Source: Uliginosibacterium sp.
GTDB lineage: Bacteria; Pseudomonadota; Gammaproteobacteria; Burkholderiales; Rhodocyclaceae
Length of the DNA stretch: 64,000 nucleotides
Assembly: GCA_016718265.1 (NCBI GenBank)
Contig: JADKDZ010000003.1
Location: forward strand, 396,643-460,642
Reading direction: 5' to 3'
Shown here: piece by piece, positions 26,808 to 35,631 of the stretch
How positions within the stretch are numbered: the stretch's first letter is position 1
Layout: every line of letters begins with the position of its first letter
The notes under the pieces: generated by a model
Databases searched by the model: none
What the model was told of the DNA's origin: nothing
Seen by the model: only the letters and a program-made list of their open reading frames with translations
Translations under genes and position numbers: made by a program

Positions 26808-27876
26808 AGATCGGCGGATACCGGTCACCTTGCTTACGGGATTTCTGGGTAGCGGGAAAACGACCCTCCTGAACACCCTGCTGCGTGAGCCGGCCATGAA
26901 AGGCTGCGCAGTGCTCATCAACGAGGTGGGCGCGGTGGGTATCGATCATTTGCTGGTCGAACAGCTCAGCGAAGAGGTCACGCTGCTGGAGTCCGGCTGC
27001 CTGTGCTGCACGGTGCGGGGCGATCTCTCACGTAGCTTGCGCGAGCTCTTCATGCGCCGTTTGCGCCGCGAGATCGGCGAGCTCGACCGGGTGGTCATCG
27101 AGACCAGCGGCCTGGCAGATCCCGCGCCGGTGATTCATACCTTGATGAAAGACTTCTTTCTCGCCGAGCGTTTCCGCCTTGAAGGCGTGGTGGCAACTGT
27201 GGACGTACGCAATGTGCATTGGCAGCTTGGTCAGCATGACGAGGCGATGAAGCAGGTTGCGATGGCAGACCGAATCGTGCTGACAAAATGCGATCTGGCC
27301 GACGGCCTGATGGTGGCCGAGGCGGAAGAGCGCGTGGCGGCCGTCAACGTGCTTGCTGGTTGCTGGCACAGCGAGCCGGGGCGGATGCCGCCGGGTCTGC
27401 TTGATGACATGAGCCTGTATTCTGCGGCGGGCAAGTCCGATGCTGTGGCGCGTTGGTTGGGTGAGGCCGCGGTGCGCGAACAGCAACGCTTGAACGCTCG
27501 CCACGGCGTTTTTGGCCAAGCTGCTGCCCCTGCACTCCATGACGAACGTGTCGCGACCCATGTCTTGCGCTTCGACCAGCCCTTTGCCTGGGCTGACTTT
27601 GCGCGTGCGATAGACATGCTGCAGTCGCTGGTTGGCGATCGACTGCTACGCGTCAAGGGGCTGGTCGCAGTGGAGGGCGAGGAGGCGCCGCGCGTTTTCC
27701 ATGCAGTGCAGCATGAGTCTTATCCGGAGACTTCGCTGGCCGCGTGGCCGGATGCTGATCGCGATAGCCGTTTGGTCTTTATCGTACGCGACCTGCCCCG
27801 AAAGACGCTTGAGCTGGCCTTCTCTGGCTTTGCATCCCGCACAGCCAATATGGATAACGGTTTCGGGATTGGGTAG
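26797..27876 (+). CDS. CobW/COG0523 family GTPase (zinc metallochaperone type)
   Basis: A 359-residue G3E GTPase. Walker A is LLTGFLGSGKTTLLN (residues 12-26), followed by the family metal motif SGCLCCTVRG (CxCC), Walker B and VVIETSGLADPAPV, and the specificity motif LTKCD. The C-terminal CobW domain (about 245-355) follows. The ATG lies 11 bases inside the end of the ZIP gene. In zinc-starved bacteria such GTPases deliver zinc to client proteins; the operon context supports that role here rather than cobalamin synthesis. Confidence 0.9.
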   Translation: MLIEDRRIPVTLLTGFLGSGKTTLLNTLLREPAMKGCAVLINEVGAVGIDHLLVEQLSEEVTLLESGCLCCTVRGDLSRSLRELFMRRLRREIGELDRVVIETSGLADPAPVIHTLMKDFFLAERFRLEGVVATVDVRNVHWQLGQHDEAMKQVAMADRIVLTKCDLADGLMVAEAEERVAAVNVLAGCWHSEPGRMPPGLLDDMSLYSAAGKSDAVARWLGEAAVREQQRLNARHGVFGQAAAPALHDERVATHVLRFDQPFAWADFARAIDMLQSLVGDRLLRVKGLVAVEGEEAPRVFHAVQHESYPETSLAAWPDADRDSRLVFIVRDLPRKTLELAFSGFASRTANMDNGFGIG

Positions 27877-27900
27877 CTGGAGACGCAAGCGGTGAAAGGG

Positions 27901-27918
27901 TCTTGAGGCTGTTCAAGA
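27901..27918. terminator. Short hairpin between convergent cobW-like and WYL regulator genes
   Basis: Arms TCTTGA (27901-27906) and TCAAGA (27913-27918) with a 6-base loop lie in the 36-base gap between convergent genes and overlap the stop codon of the WYL gene. No T-run is present, so this is a weak candidate. Confidence 0.3.
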
Positions 27919-28611
27919 CAGAGGAACTTTAATGCCTTCCTTGCGCTCGATTTCATCAAAGTAATCGTGAAGGCGGCGGCCCGGAACATCCGGGTAGGAC
28001 TCACCGCTGAACTTGAGTTGCTGAATCCGGTCGACGCGGAAGTGACGGAAGTCATTACGTAGCATGCACCACCCGATCAAAGTCCAGTTCTTGCCCCAGA
28101 AGAACAGACCCAGTGGCCAAAGCTCACGGTCCGAGGGACTGGTGTCTTCGCGCACATACGCCATGCGGATGACCTGACGCTTGCGTACAGCCCGACGGAG
28201 TTCGGTCAGGTGATGAGGGCGGTCCGCATGCGGGGCCGGGATGTAGAGCCGCGCCTGTTGCGCTTCACGACGCAGCAGCTCTGGCAGGGCATTGTGGATC
28301 TTTGCCAGCGCGGCTGTGGCAGCCTGGGCCAGGTCGGCATCGCCCCATACCTGAACCATGCGTGAGCCAACCAGCAAGGCTTCAAGTTCGGCGTGATCGA
28401 ACAGCAGGGGCGGCACGTCAAGACGGTAGCGCAGGCGATACCCGACGCCGGCCTCGCCGTCAATGGGGACGCCGGACGCGATAAGGTCGCGGACGTCGCG
28501 GTAGAGCGTGCGCAGTGAGATTTCAAGCTGCTCAGCCAGCCATGCGCCAGTGGCAAAACGCCTGCTGCGGAGGAGTTCTACGAGTCGGAAGAGGCGGTCG
28601 GCGCGGCGCAT
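27913..28611 (-). CDS. YafY-type WYL-domain transcriptional regulator
   Basis: A 232-residue regulator of the DeoR-like HTH plus WYL type. The HTH is at the N-terminus (MRRADRLFRLVELLRSRRFATG ... ISLRTLYRDVRDLIASGVPIDG), followed by YRLRYRLDVPPLLFDHAELEALLVG and a WYL domain (about 135-215, containing REDTSPSDRELWPLGLFFWGKNWTLIGWCMLRNDFRHFRVDRI). WYL domains sense ligands, often nucleic acid fragments. Two VOC genes follow on the same strand upstream, possibly its targets. Confidence 0.88.
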   Translation of the reverse strand: MRRADRLFRLVELLRSRRFATGAWLAEQLEISLRTLYRDVRDLIASGVPIDGEAGVGYRLRYRLDVPPLLFDHAELEALLVGSRMVQVWGDADLAQAATAALAKIHNALPELLRREAQQARLYIPAPHADRPHHLTELRRAVRKRQVIRMAYVREDTSPSDRELWPLGLFFWGKNWTLIGWCMLRNDFRHFRVDRIQQLKFSGESYPDVPGRRLHDYFDEIERKEGIKVPLS

Positions 28612-28667
28612 GGTTCAGTGTAGTAGCATATTCGAATTCGTCCAGCGTCGAGAATTGTGCTGTTGTA

Positions 28668-29051
28668 CTATTCCGACGTATGGCAGACGGCTTCGATGTT
28701 GTGTCCGTCCGGGTCGAGTACGAAGGCACCGTAATAATTCGGGTGGTAGTGGGGGCGTAAGCCGGGCTTGCCGTTGTCACGCCCTCCGGCGGCAATGGCC
28801 GCGGTGTAGAAGGCGTCGACCAGGGCACGGTTGGCGGCGCGAAACGCGACATGGATGGGGGGCCGGTTGGCTTGTCCTTCGGCAATCCAGAAGTCCGGCT
28901 TTTCTGGCTCGCCGAAGCCCGCGAATGGCGGAGCGCCATTCGCGGCGGCATGTTCTTCGACAACTGCGTAGCCAATAGGCGCCAATGCGCGTTGGTAAAA
29001 TGTCTTGCTGGTCTCGAAACAGCTGACGCGGACGCCGGTGTGGTCGATCAT
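28668..29051 (-). CDS. VOC family protein (glyoxalase/dioxygenase fold)
   Basis: A 127-residue vicinal-oxygen-chelate protein: MIDHTGVRVSCFETSKTFYQRAL at the start, PPIHVAFRAANRALVDAFY in the middle and GAFVLDPDGHNIEAVCH at the end. The His near residue 4, the His in PIHVAF and the Glu in NIEAV are in positions of metal ligands. The reaction cannot be told from sequence. It lies downstream of a second VOC gene on the same strand. Confidence 0.87.
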   Translation of the reverse strand: MIDHTGVRVSCFETSKTFYQRALAPIGYAVVEEHAAANGAPPFAGFGEPEKPDFWIAEGQANRPPIHVAFRAANRALVDAFYTAAIAAGGRDNGKPGLRPHYHPNYYGAFVLDPDGHNIEAVCHTSE

Positions 29052-29125
29052 ATGCGCTCTCTTTCGATGTGAGGGTAGTTCTGCGCGGGCGCATTGTCCG
29101 GGCGGTCTGGCGCAGAACGGGGGGC

Positions 29126-29494
29126 TCAGGCCATCGAGTGCAGGCCGATGATGTTGCCTTCGCTGTCGCTGAACATGCCGATATGGCCGATGTCTTCGCG
29201 CAGAAACGTCTTGGGCATCACGACTTGACCGCCCGCCGCGACAACACGGTTGAGGATCATGCCGAGGTCGTTGCCGCCGTTGAGGTAAATCCGCACGCCA
29301 TCGGCGTGCGGACGGACTTCTTGAGACTCGAACAAACAGCCGCCAACGCCGGGTTCGGCATACGGAAACATGGCCATGCGCATGCCGGGGAAGCTTGTGT
29401 CTAGCGGAAATTTAGTGTCAAGAATCTGCTCGTAGAACGCGGCGGCGCGCTCAAAATTGCTGACGGGAATTTCAAACCAGTTGATGGCATTCAT
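29126..29494 (-). CDS. VOC family protein
   Basis: A 122-residue VOC protein of the single-domain kind: MNAINWFEIPVSNFERAAAFYEQIL, then GVRIYLNGGNDL and IGMFSDSEGNIIGLHSM. The first ligand position is Glu rather than His (WFEIPV), typical of a subgroup with unknown substrates. It is 74 bases upstream of the other VOC gene on the same strand, and the two may be one transcript. Function unknown. Confidence 0.87.
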   Translation of the reverse strand: MNAINWFEIPVSNFERAAAFYEQILDTKFPLDTSFPGMRMAMFPYAEPGVGGCLFESQEVRPHADGVRIYLNGGNDLGMILNRVVAAGGQVVMPKTFLREDIGHIGMFSDSEGNIIGLHSMA

Positions 29495-29598
29495 GCTTCG
29501 CTCCTTGGGTACGTTTGATAAGCGACTGCATGATGCGGCGTGTCTGCTGACAGCGTTGTGTCAGCAGTTCGCGTTGCGCGAAGCGCATGGGGTCTCGG

Positions 29599-30708
29599 TT
29601 ACTTGCTGAACTGCTCCACAGGGATGGGGCGCCCGGTGAGAAAGCCCTGAATCAGGGTGAAGCCGATTTCGCGGCAAATGTGCGCTTCTTCTTCGGTTTC
29701 GACACCTTCTGCCAGCGGCGTAGAACCAAAATCAAGCACCAGCTTGACGAGATCGCTGACGACGCGACGCTTGCGCGCACTGGCGCGATCGATCTCGCGT
29801 ATCAGGCCCATATCAAATTTGATGAAGTGCGCGGGGATGTCTCCAAGTTCTGCCAGTCGCGCCTGGCCGGCGCCAAAGTCGTCATACGCAAAGCGCACGC
29901 CAATGCTCTTGAAGCGTTCGGCTAGCGCTTTCATCTGCTTCGTTTCAGTGATTGCGGTTTCATGCACTTCTACAACCAGATCGAGCGTGGGGAACTGCTC
30001 CACGATCTTGCAGGTAGAGCGGAAAAAATCCTCAGTAAAAGTCTCTTTAGGATGCGTGTTTACAAAGATCGGAACGCCGGGCAGGTGGGGTGCAATGCGG
30101 CGCAGCCCGTATTCACGGAAGGCAACGCTCAGCGCGACTTCTTTGCCCAGCGCGAGCGCCAGCTCAAACAGGCGGATCGGCGAGTTCGGGAGAGGCGGAA
30201 GCTTTGCCCGCCCCAGCAGCTCGTAGGCGAAAATGGAACCGTCGTGCGCATGCACGATGGGCTGTGCAGCGCCACCGAGGCCGCTGCCAGCGAGCAGTGC
30301 ATGGAATTCTTCCTCGTGCGGCACAAAGTATTCTGAGAGCTCGGCACCGGGCAGGATCACCATGGTGTGCATGCTGGCGTTGGTATAGGTCTCTTCCGGC
30401 AGCGGTTCCTTGTGCTGGATACGGAATTCGGCACTGCCGAAGTGCACGATATCGCCGTCCTTGAGCAGGCAGGAGCCCTCGATGCGGTCGCGGTTAACGA
30501 AGGTCCCGTTGGTACTGTTGAGGTCGGTCAGACGTAGCAGGGAGCTGATGTCCTGACTGATCACCGCGTGGCGACGACTGAGCCCAACGGCAGCGACGAT
30601 CAGATCATTGTCCGAATCACGGCCGATCCGGAACGGGAATTGCCGGATCTGGCTCGTGACGCGCGAGCCATCTGCTGCGACAGACTCGAGGATCCATTGT
30701 TTTTCCAA
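29599..30708 (-). CDS. FHA-EAL fusion protein (putative c-di-GMP phosphodiesterase)
   Basis: 369 residues. The N-terminal FHA domain (about 20-100) keeps the phospho-threonine-binding pattern FRIGRDSDNDL, LSRRHAVIS and NSTNGTFVN. The C-terminal EAL domain (about 150-365) has YELLGR in place of EALLR, NTHPKETF, VEVHETAI, YDDFGAGQARL, IKFDMGLI and AEGVETEEEA, so the metal-binding acids appear kept. The start is a TTG at 30708 since no ATG or GTG fits better; it lies just upstream of the FHA fold. FHA binding suggests recruitment by a phosphorylated partner, possibly a substrate of a Ser/Thr kinase such as the one at 5476; that link is inference. Confidence 0.88.
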   Translation of the reverse strand: MEKQWILESVAADGSRVTSQIRQFPFRIGRDSDNDLIVAAVGLSRRHAVISQDISSLLRLTDLNSTNGTFVNRDRIEGSCLLKDGDIVHFGSAEFRIQHKEPLPEETYTNASMHTMVILPGAELSEYFVPHEEEFHALLAGSGLGGAAQPIVHAHDGSIFAYELLGRAKLPPLPNSPIRLFELALALGKEVALSVAFREYGLRRIAPHLPGVPIFVNTHPKETFTEDFFRSTCKIVEQFPTLDLVVEVHETAITETKQMKALAERFKSIGVRFAYDDFGAGQARLAELGDIPAHFIKFDMGLIREIDRASARKRRVVSDLVKLVLDFGSTPLAEGVETEEEAHICREIGFTLIQGFLTGRPIPVEQFSK

Positions 30709-30909
30709 ACGAGCGCTCTCCGTGGTCTGTGGCTCTGCGGCCGGTGTGTCACCAGTTTAGGCGAGATCCGCGTGAATGGGCGGGCGCCGTAGAGGATTGC
30801 CTGACGACAGAAGCAAATTCTTTCATATTTCGGGGGGCGGCCGCGATATATGCCGATCGCCGGCCGCTACCATGACGCTTATCCGTTACGGCGTTTCATC
30901 AGGCGAGAC

Positions 30910-31668
30910 ATGGTGTTCGAACTTACTGCGCAGGCGTGGCTGATCGCTGCCCTGGCCGTCTTGCTGACGGGCATTTCAAAATCAGGGTTTGGCAGCGCGC
31001 TGGGCGGCGTTGCCGTACCCATCCTGTCGCTCTTCTTGCCGCCAGCCGAGGCGGCAGCGGTGATGCTGCCGATCCTGTGCGTGATGGATGGATTCGGCGT
31101 GCGCGCCTATTGGCGCAAGTGGGCGGGCGATGAGCTTCGCGTGCTCATCCCCGGCGCGGTGCTAGGCATCGTGGTCGGTACGCTGGTGTTCGGCCTGCTG
31201 TCAGTGGCGGTACTCAAGGGCTTGATCGGCAGCATCGCCGTCCTCTTTTCGCTGGATCGTTTGCTGGGCTTGCGAGCAAGGCTCCGCTGGAACCAAGCGC
31301 CTGGCCGTGTGGCGGGGACGCTGTGGGCGGCGCTCTCCGGGCTGACGAGCACGCTTGCCCATGCTGGCGGACCGCCCGTTCTCGTTTATCTCCTGGGCCG
31401 AAAACTCGACAAGGAACGCTTCATCGCGACGACGGTAGTGTTCTTCACAGCCGTCAATGCCGCCAAGGTATTGCCTTATCTGGCGCTCGGTCTGTTCTCC
31501 CGGCCGGTGTTGGGCATGGCTGGCTGCCTGGCGATCCTCGCGCCGGTGGGTGTCTGGCTCGGAGTGCGGATGCAAAAGACCGTACCCGAACGACCGTTCT
31601 TCTATGCGGCCAGTCTGATGCTGGGCTGCTCAGGGCTCAAGCTGCTATGGGACGCTGCCAGCATGTAG
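30910..31668 (+). CDS. TauE/SafE family sulfite exporter-like permease
   Basis: A 252-residue membrane protein with about seven to eight hydrophobic segments and the TauE/SafE features GISKSGFGSALGGVAVPILSL near the N-terminus and a second GLTSTLAHAGGPPVLVYLL near residue 150. Members move sulfite, sulfonates or other organic anions; the substrate is not evident here. The ATG at 30910 is chosen over an upstream in-frame ATG at 30850 because the hydrophobic topology starts there. Confidence 0.88.
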   Translation: MVFELTAQAWLIAALAVLLTGISKSGFGSALGGVAVPILSLFLPPAEAAAVMLPILCVMDGFGVRAYWRKWAGDELRVLIPGAVLGIVVGTLVFGLLSVAVLKGLIGSIAVLFSLDRLLGLRARLRWNQAPGRVAGTLWAALSGLTSTLAHAGGPPVLVYLLGRKLDKERFIATTVVFFTAVNAAKVLPYLALGLFSRPVLGMAGCLAILAPVGVWLGVRMQKTVPERPFFYAASLMLGCSGLKLLWDAASM

Positions 31669-31677
31669 CGCTGGCAG
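31655..31677. terminator. Hairpin between convergent TauE-like and small protein genes
   Basis: Arms CTGCCAGC (31655-31662) and GCTGGCAG (31670-31677) with a 7-base loop overlap the stop codon of the transporter gene and precede the convergent small gene by ten bases. The hairpin is strong but has no T-run. Confidence 0.45.
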
Positions 31678-31686
31678 GTATCGAAC

Positions 31687-31845
31687 TCATCTGAACCATT
31701 GTTCGTGGTACGCGAACAAAACCAGGGCGGCGACCAGATAGGGCAGGGCGGCGCTGCAAACCGCGTGCAGCCACCGGCGCGTGCCCGCGCTCAGATGAAT
31801 CTGAGGCATGTGAATGTGATGATGGGTTGGTGTGGCGAGTCTCAT
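31687..31845 (-). CDS. Small His-rich single-pass membrane protein
   Basis: A 52-residue protein: a His-rich N-terminus (THHHIHMPQIH), a basic patch (GTRRW) and one hydrophobic segment (residues about 28-45) ending in FAYHEQWFR. A good RBS (GAGGAG, seven bases before the ATG) supports it as a real gene. The frame extends further upstream but only into low-quality sequence. I do not recognise the family. It is divergent from a LysR regulator gene. Confidence 0.5.
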   Translation of the reverse strand: MRLATPTHHHIHMPQIHLSAGTRRWLHAVCSAALPYLVAALVLFAYHEQWFR

Positions 31846-32148
31846 GATGCGCTCCTCAAGTGTGCTGTGCGGCCACGCCGTGCGGCGTGATGCGTGTAGG
31901 GGTCCGTAGGCTGTTGCGCCAGAATGCGCTGTGTCAGCGAACGGGTTCTGGGCACATGGCGCTGTCACCAAAAGACAGCTCTCTGGGCATACACGCAAGG
32001 AGGAGGCTAACTGCTGCCAGGCGCCTTGCGTTTGCCCCGCCGAGTGTGCGGTTGGACATGGGGTCACCTGTTGGTTACGGTTGGTGCTTGAACTATAGGT
32101 GTTTTTCTGATCGAATGAGCTCAATTCACTGTTCGGAAATATTGAACA
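31846..32148. other. Intergenic region between small membrane protein and LysR gene
   Basis: 303 bases without a convincing gene. It should hold the promoters of both divergent genes. The 60 bases before the LysR start are AT-richer (TTTTTCTGATCGAATGAGC) and include TTCGGAAATATTGAA, a partial dyad of the kind bound by LysR-type proteins. No RNA gene was recognised. Confidence 0.4.
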
Positions 32149-33069
32149 ATGGCAGCGCTGGAGCATTTTTCGGAATTACAGACTTTTCTTGTGGTGGCTG
32201 AGCTGGGCTCATTCTCTGCCGCGGCGAAGCGGCTCGGTTTGGCGCGCTCAACCGTGAGTACGCAGATCCAGGCCTTGGAGCGGGCGCTGGGCTTTCCGCT
32301 GTTTCACCGCACGACCCGGCATGTGTCCTTGACGGCGGATGGTGAGCGCTACGCTGAGCGCGCAGAAGTGCTGGTCAGCGGTCTGGAGGAGCTGACGGCT
32401 GAGTTCTCGCAGCGTGCGGGGCGGGTGGCTGGCCGGCTTCATGTGCAGATGACCGAGTCGATCGCCAATACGCTCGTTCTGCCGCGGATGGCCGAGTTCC
32501 TGCGTACCTATCCTGATCTGGCCTTGCGCATTTCGCTCTCGGAACGCGCGCCAGATCTGGCCGAGGAAGGCATTGACGTGGCCTTGCGCCTCTCCAACAA
32601 CAAGGATTCCGCCTATCGCTACAAGCGCTTCGGACAGGTGAATTTCGTCATGGCGGCAAGCCCTGCTTACCTTGCCCGCTTTGGCGTGCCGCGCCATCCG
32701 AACGATCTGTTGCGGCACCAAACCATTGATTTCTTCGATGCGGACGCGGGGCGCGCGATTGACTACGTGCTGGTCAAGGGGCGCGAGAAGATCACCGTTA
32801 CCGCCGATGGCGATCTGGCCGTCGACAACGCCCGGGCGGGGCTGACCTGTGCCTTGGCGGGGCTTGGCATCTACGAGGATTTCGACTTCCTGCTGCACCC
32901 GCATCTGCTCGAAGGAAAATTGGTGCGGGTGTTGCCGGACTGGAAACGTCCTGGCCCAACCGTGCTGGCGCTGTACCCCAGCGGGCGGCAGAACTCCGCG
33001 CCGGTGCGTGCTTTTCTGCGTTTTCTCGATGGGGTGCTGAGCCCTGCGCTCAAAGAGATCATCAGTTAG
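32149..33069 (+). CDS. LysR family transcriptional regulator
   Basis: A 306-residue LTTR with an N-terminal HTH (LQTFLVVAELGSFSAAAKRLGL, RSTVSTQIQALERALG) and an effector-binding domain (about 90-295). The sequence falls in the large AaeR/DmlR-like group that controls neighbouring genes, often efflux or oxidoreductase genes. The natural candidate target is the divergent small membrane protein gene. Effector unknown. Confidence 0.88.
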   Translation: MAALEHFSELQTFLVVAELGSFSAAAKRLGLARSTVSTQIQALERALGFPLFHRTTRHVSLTADGERYAERAEVLVSGLEELTAEFSQRAGRVAGRLHVQMTESIANTLVLPRMAEFLRTYPDLALRISLSERAPDLAEEGIDVALRLSNNKDSAYRYKRFGQVNFVMAASPAYLARFGVPRHPNDLLRHQTIDFFDADAGRAIDYVLVKGREKITVTADGDLAVDNARAGLTCALAGLGIYEDFDFLLHPHLLEGKLVRVLPDWKRPGPTVLALYPSGRQNSAPVRAFLRFLDGVLSPALKEIIS

Positions 33070-33189
33070 GCCGCCATTTTTCGCGTTTCTTGCGTTGCCT
33101 AAGCCACTGCCACGGAGCTTGATGGTAGTGTTCAGCCCCGCCGCGCTGCCCGTTCCGACGTCGTGGCGTTCCCTATTCCGTGAGTGTTG

Positions 33190-34506
33190 ATGAGCGCTTT
33201 GAAAAGCTGGCCGGCCGGATTTCGTACCAAGCTGGTGACGACGGTCACCGGGCTCGCTTTGCCGCTGGCCATGGCAGCGTTCGCCATCCCGAAACTGGTC
33301 CTCGGCCTGGGTGAGTCGGTGTTCGGCTTGTTTGCGCTGGTGATGGCGCTGCTCGGCTATTCGAGCATTCTCGATCTGGGGCTTGGCCGGGCCGCCACCA
33401 AAATGATTGCGGAGTGTGCCGTGCCGCCATTGCGCAATCCGGCCCCCTATATTCGTGCTGCCGTTTACGTCGCCGTGGTGTTCAGTAGCTGCGTCGCCTT
33501 GGGCGTCGTGGCCGTTGCCCTGCTCGGTGGCGAGCGCCTGGCCATCCATGGCTTGGCAGCGGATCGCGTCAGCCACGCATTGCTGTATGCGGCGCCAGGG
33601 GTCGTCTTCGTCACCCTGTTTGGGATTACGCGTGGCGTACTGGAGGGGATTGGCGAGTTTTCCACGGTCGCCGGCCTGCGTCTGCTGGGCGGCATCACTG
33701 CCTTTCTCGTGCCGGTGTACTGCGTTCATGCCGGCTGGGGGCTGAGCGGCTGCGTGGCCTCGGTGGTCCTTGGACGGGGCATGATGCTGGGTTTCGGCGT
33801 CTGGCGCTGCGCGCATTGCGTGCGCCGCGAAGGGGAAAGCGTCGCGTGGCGAGTTGCGCTGACACGACTCTGGAGTTTCGGCGGCTGGATGACCGTCAGC
33901 AATCTCGTGACGCCGTTGATGACCTATATGGACCGCTTTCTGCTCGGGGCCATGCTGTCGACCGCCGCGGTTGCCGTGTATGTGACGCCGTATGACATGA
34001 TGGTGCAAATGATCATTTTGCCGAGCGCGCTGACCTCCGTGCTGTTCCCTCACATGAGCCAGTTGATGGCCAGCGGATCGGCCGCATTGCTGCCGGTTTA
34101 TCGCAAGTCATTGCTTGGCGTGTTTGCGCTGATGGCGGTGCTGGTGCTGGGGGTCGCGATCCCGGCGCCCGCGTTGATTGGCTGGTGGGTCAGCCCGGAG
34201 TTTGCGGAACGTGCGGCGCCAGTGGCCCGTATTCTGGCTTTTGGAGTGCTTTGCAATAGTTTGACGCAGATTCCCTTGTCTCTGCTGCATGCGGCGCACA
34301 TGGCGCGTAAGACTGCCTATCTTCATCTCGCAGAATTCCTGCCCTACCTGCTGAGCCTGGTGGTGCTCGTAAAGATGTTTGGCGTGACGGGGGCCGCGGC
34401 CGCTTGGTCACTGCGCAGCTTTGTTGATTTGTGCCTGATGCTCATCAGCGCGAGGCCGGTGCTCAAAGCTTTGCGTGCCCGCGCGCCTGAGGGAGTGCAC
34501 GGGTGA
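33190..34506 (+). CDS. Polysaccharide flippase (Wzx/MATE-like, MOP superfamily)
   Basis: A protein of 438 residues with about twelve hydrophobic segments, starting MSALKSWPAGFRTKLVTTVTGLALPLAM. It has the pattern of O-antigen and capsule flippases that move undecaprenyl-linked units across the inner membrane. An in-frame GTG and TTG precede the ATG at 33190; the ATG is preferred. It is the first gene of a long plus-strand polysaccharide locus and is followed 37 bases later by a glycosyltransferase gene. Confidence 0.87.
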   Translation: MSALKSWPAGFRTKLVTTVTGLALPLAMAAFAIPKLVLGLGESVFGLFALVMALLGYSSILDLGLGRAATKMIAECAVPPLRNPAPYIRAAVYVAVVFSSCVALGVVAVALLGGERLAIHGLAADRVSHALLYAAPGVVFVTLFGITRGVLEGIGEFSTVAGLRLLGGITAFLVPVYCVHAGWGLSGCVASVVLGRGMMLGFGVWRCAHCVRREGESVAWRVALTRLWSFGGWMTVSNLVTPLMTYMDRFLLGAMLSTAAVAVYVTPYDMMVQMIILPSALTSVLFPHMSQLMASGSAALLPVYRKSLLGVFALMAVLVLGVAIPAPALIGWWVSPEFAERAAPVARILAFGVLCNSLTQIPLSLLHAAHMARKTAYLHLAEFLPYLLSLVVLVKMFGVTGAAAAWSLRSFVDLCLMLISARPVLKALRARAPEGVHG

Positions 34507-34543
34507 TGCCGCAACCGTCCGGTCGCGGTAGAGAGGGGCGCTG

Positions 34544-35626
34544 ATGAAGGTGCTGGTCCTTTCACGCTATGTCGCGCGCGGCGCCAGCAGCCGCCTTCGG
34601 ATGCTGCAGTATCTGCCCGTATTCGCCGGGTATGGCTGGGCATGCGCCGAGTCGCCCTTGCTCGACGAGGCGTATCTGGCTGCTGTCTATGCCGGTCGCA
34701 AGCCTGGCATGTGGCGCCTGGTTTGCCTCTACGCGCGGCGTCTGGCCGTGCTGCTTGGCGCTTGGCGGTATGACCGCATCTGGCTGGAGAAAGAGCTCTG
34801 GCCTTGGGCGCCGGGCTGGCTTGAAGCGATCCTGCTGCGCCTGCTACCGCCAGCGGTGATCGACTATGACGATGCACTGTTCCACAACTATGATCAGCAC
34901 CCGCGTGCGATCTGTCGCACCCTGTTTGCGGGCAAGATCGCGACCGTCATGCGCTCGGCCAGCGTCGTGGTGGCCGGCAGCCGCTATGTGCTCGATTATG
35001 CCAAGGCGGCCGGCGTGCGACGCATCGAGTATGTGCCGACGGTCGTCGATCTCGCGCGTTACGCCGTGCCGCCCGCGTGCGCACCGAAGCCGACCTGTGT
35101 GGTGGGCTGGATCGGCACCCCCTTTACGGTCAAATACCTCGACCTGATTGCGCCTGCGCTGTCGGCGCTTGCACGCCAAGGGCATGTGCTGGAGCTGCGC
35201 GTGATCGGGGCGGCTGCACCCGCCATCGCAGGGGTGGCTGTGCAAAGCCGACCCTGGTCGGTCGATCGTGAGGCTGAGGACATCGCGGCGTTCGACGTCG
35301 GCGTGATGCCGCTCGAAGACTCGCAATGGGAGCGGGGCAAATGTGCCTACAAGCTGATCCAGTACATGGCCTGCGGGGTGCCGGTCGTGGCCTCCCCGGT
35401 CGGGATGAATGCGGAGGTGGTGGGGGAGGGTGCGCAGCAGGCGGGTTTTCTTGCGGCCGATACGCCCGCATGGATGGATGCACTGACGCAGCTGCTGCAG
35501 GCGCCTGAACTGCGCCAGCGCCTGGGTGCGCAAGGCAGGGCGAGGGTGGCCGCGGAGTACAGCCTGCAGGTCGCGGCGCCGCGTCTGGCGGCGATCTTCA
35601 ACGCGGTGGGTGCAAAGGGAGCCTGA
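34544..35626 (+). CDS. Glycosyltransferase family 4-like protein
   Basis: A 360-residue GT-B glycosyltransferase. The N-terminal half has LSRYVARGASSRLRMLQYLP and VIDYDDALFHNY; the C-terminal half has VVGWIGTPFTVKYL and the donor-binding MPLEDSQWERGKCAYKLIQYMACGVPVVAS. Proteins with this layout act on polyprenyl-linked sugars in surface glycan loci. The acceptor and donor cannot be inferred. The asparagine synthase-like gene begins five bases after it. Confidence 0.85.
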   Translation: MKVLVLSRYVARGASSRLRMLQYLPVFAGYGWACAESPLLDEAYLAAVYAGRKPGMWRLVCLYARRLAVLLGAWRYDRIWLEKELWPWAPGWLEAILLRLLPPAVIDYDDALFHNYDQHPRAICRTLFAGKIATVMRSASVVVAGSRYVLDYAKAAGVRRIEYVPTVVDLARYAVPPACAPKPTCVVGWIGTPFTVKYLDLIAPALSALARQGHVLELRVIGAAAPAIAGVAVQSRPWSVDREAEDIAAFDVGVMPLEDSQWERGKCAYKLIQYMACGVPVVASPVGMNAEVVGEGAQQAGFLAADTPAWMDALTQLLQAPELRQRLGAQGRARVAAEYSLQVAAPRLAAIFNAVGAKGA

Positions 35627-35631
35627 ACGGC

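Noticed and set aside
32248..34053. 601-codon minus-strand frame opposite LysR and flippase genes
   Set aside because: It spans two real genes and their gap and is rich in Gln, His and Arg without domains, typical of a shadow frame.
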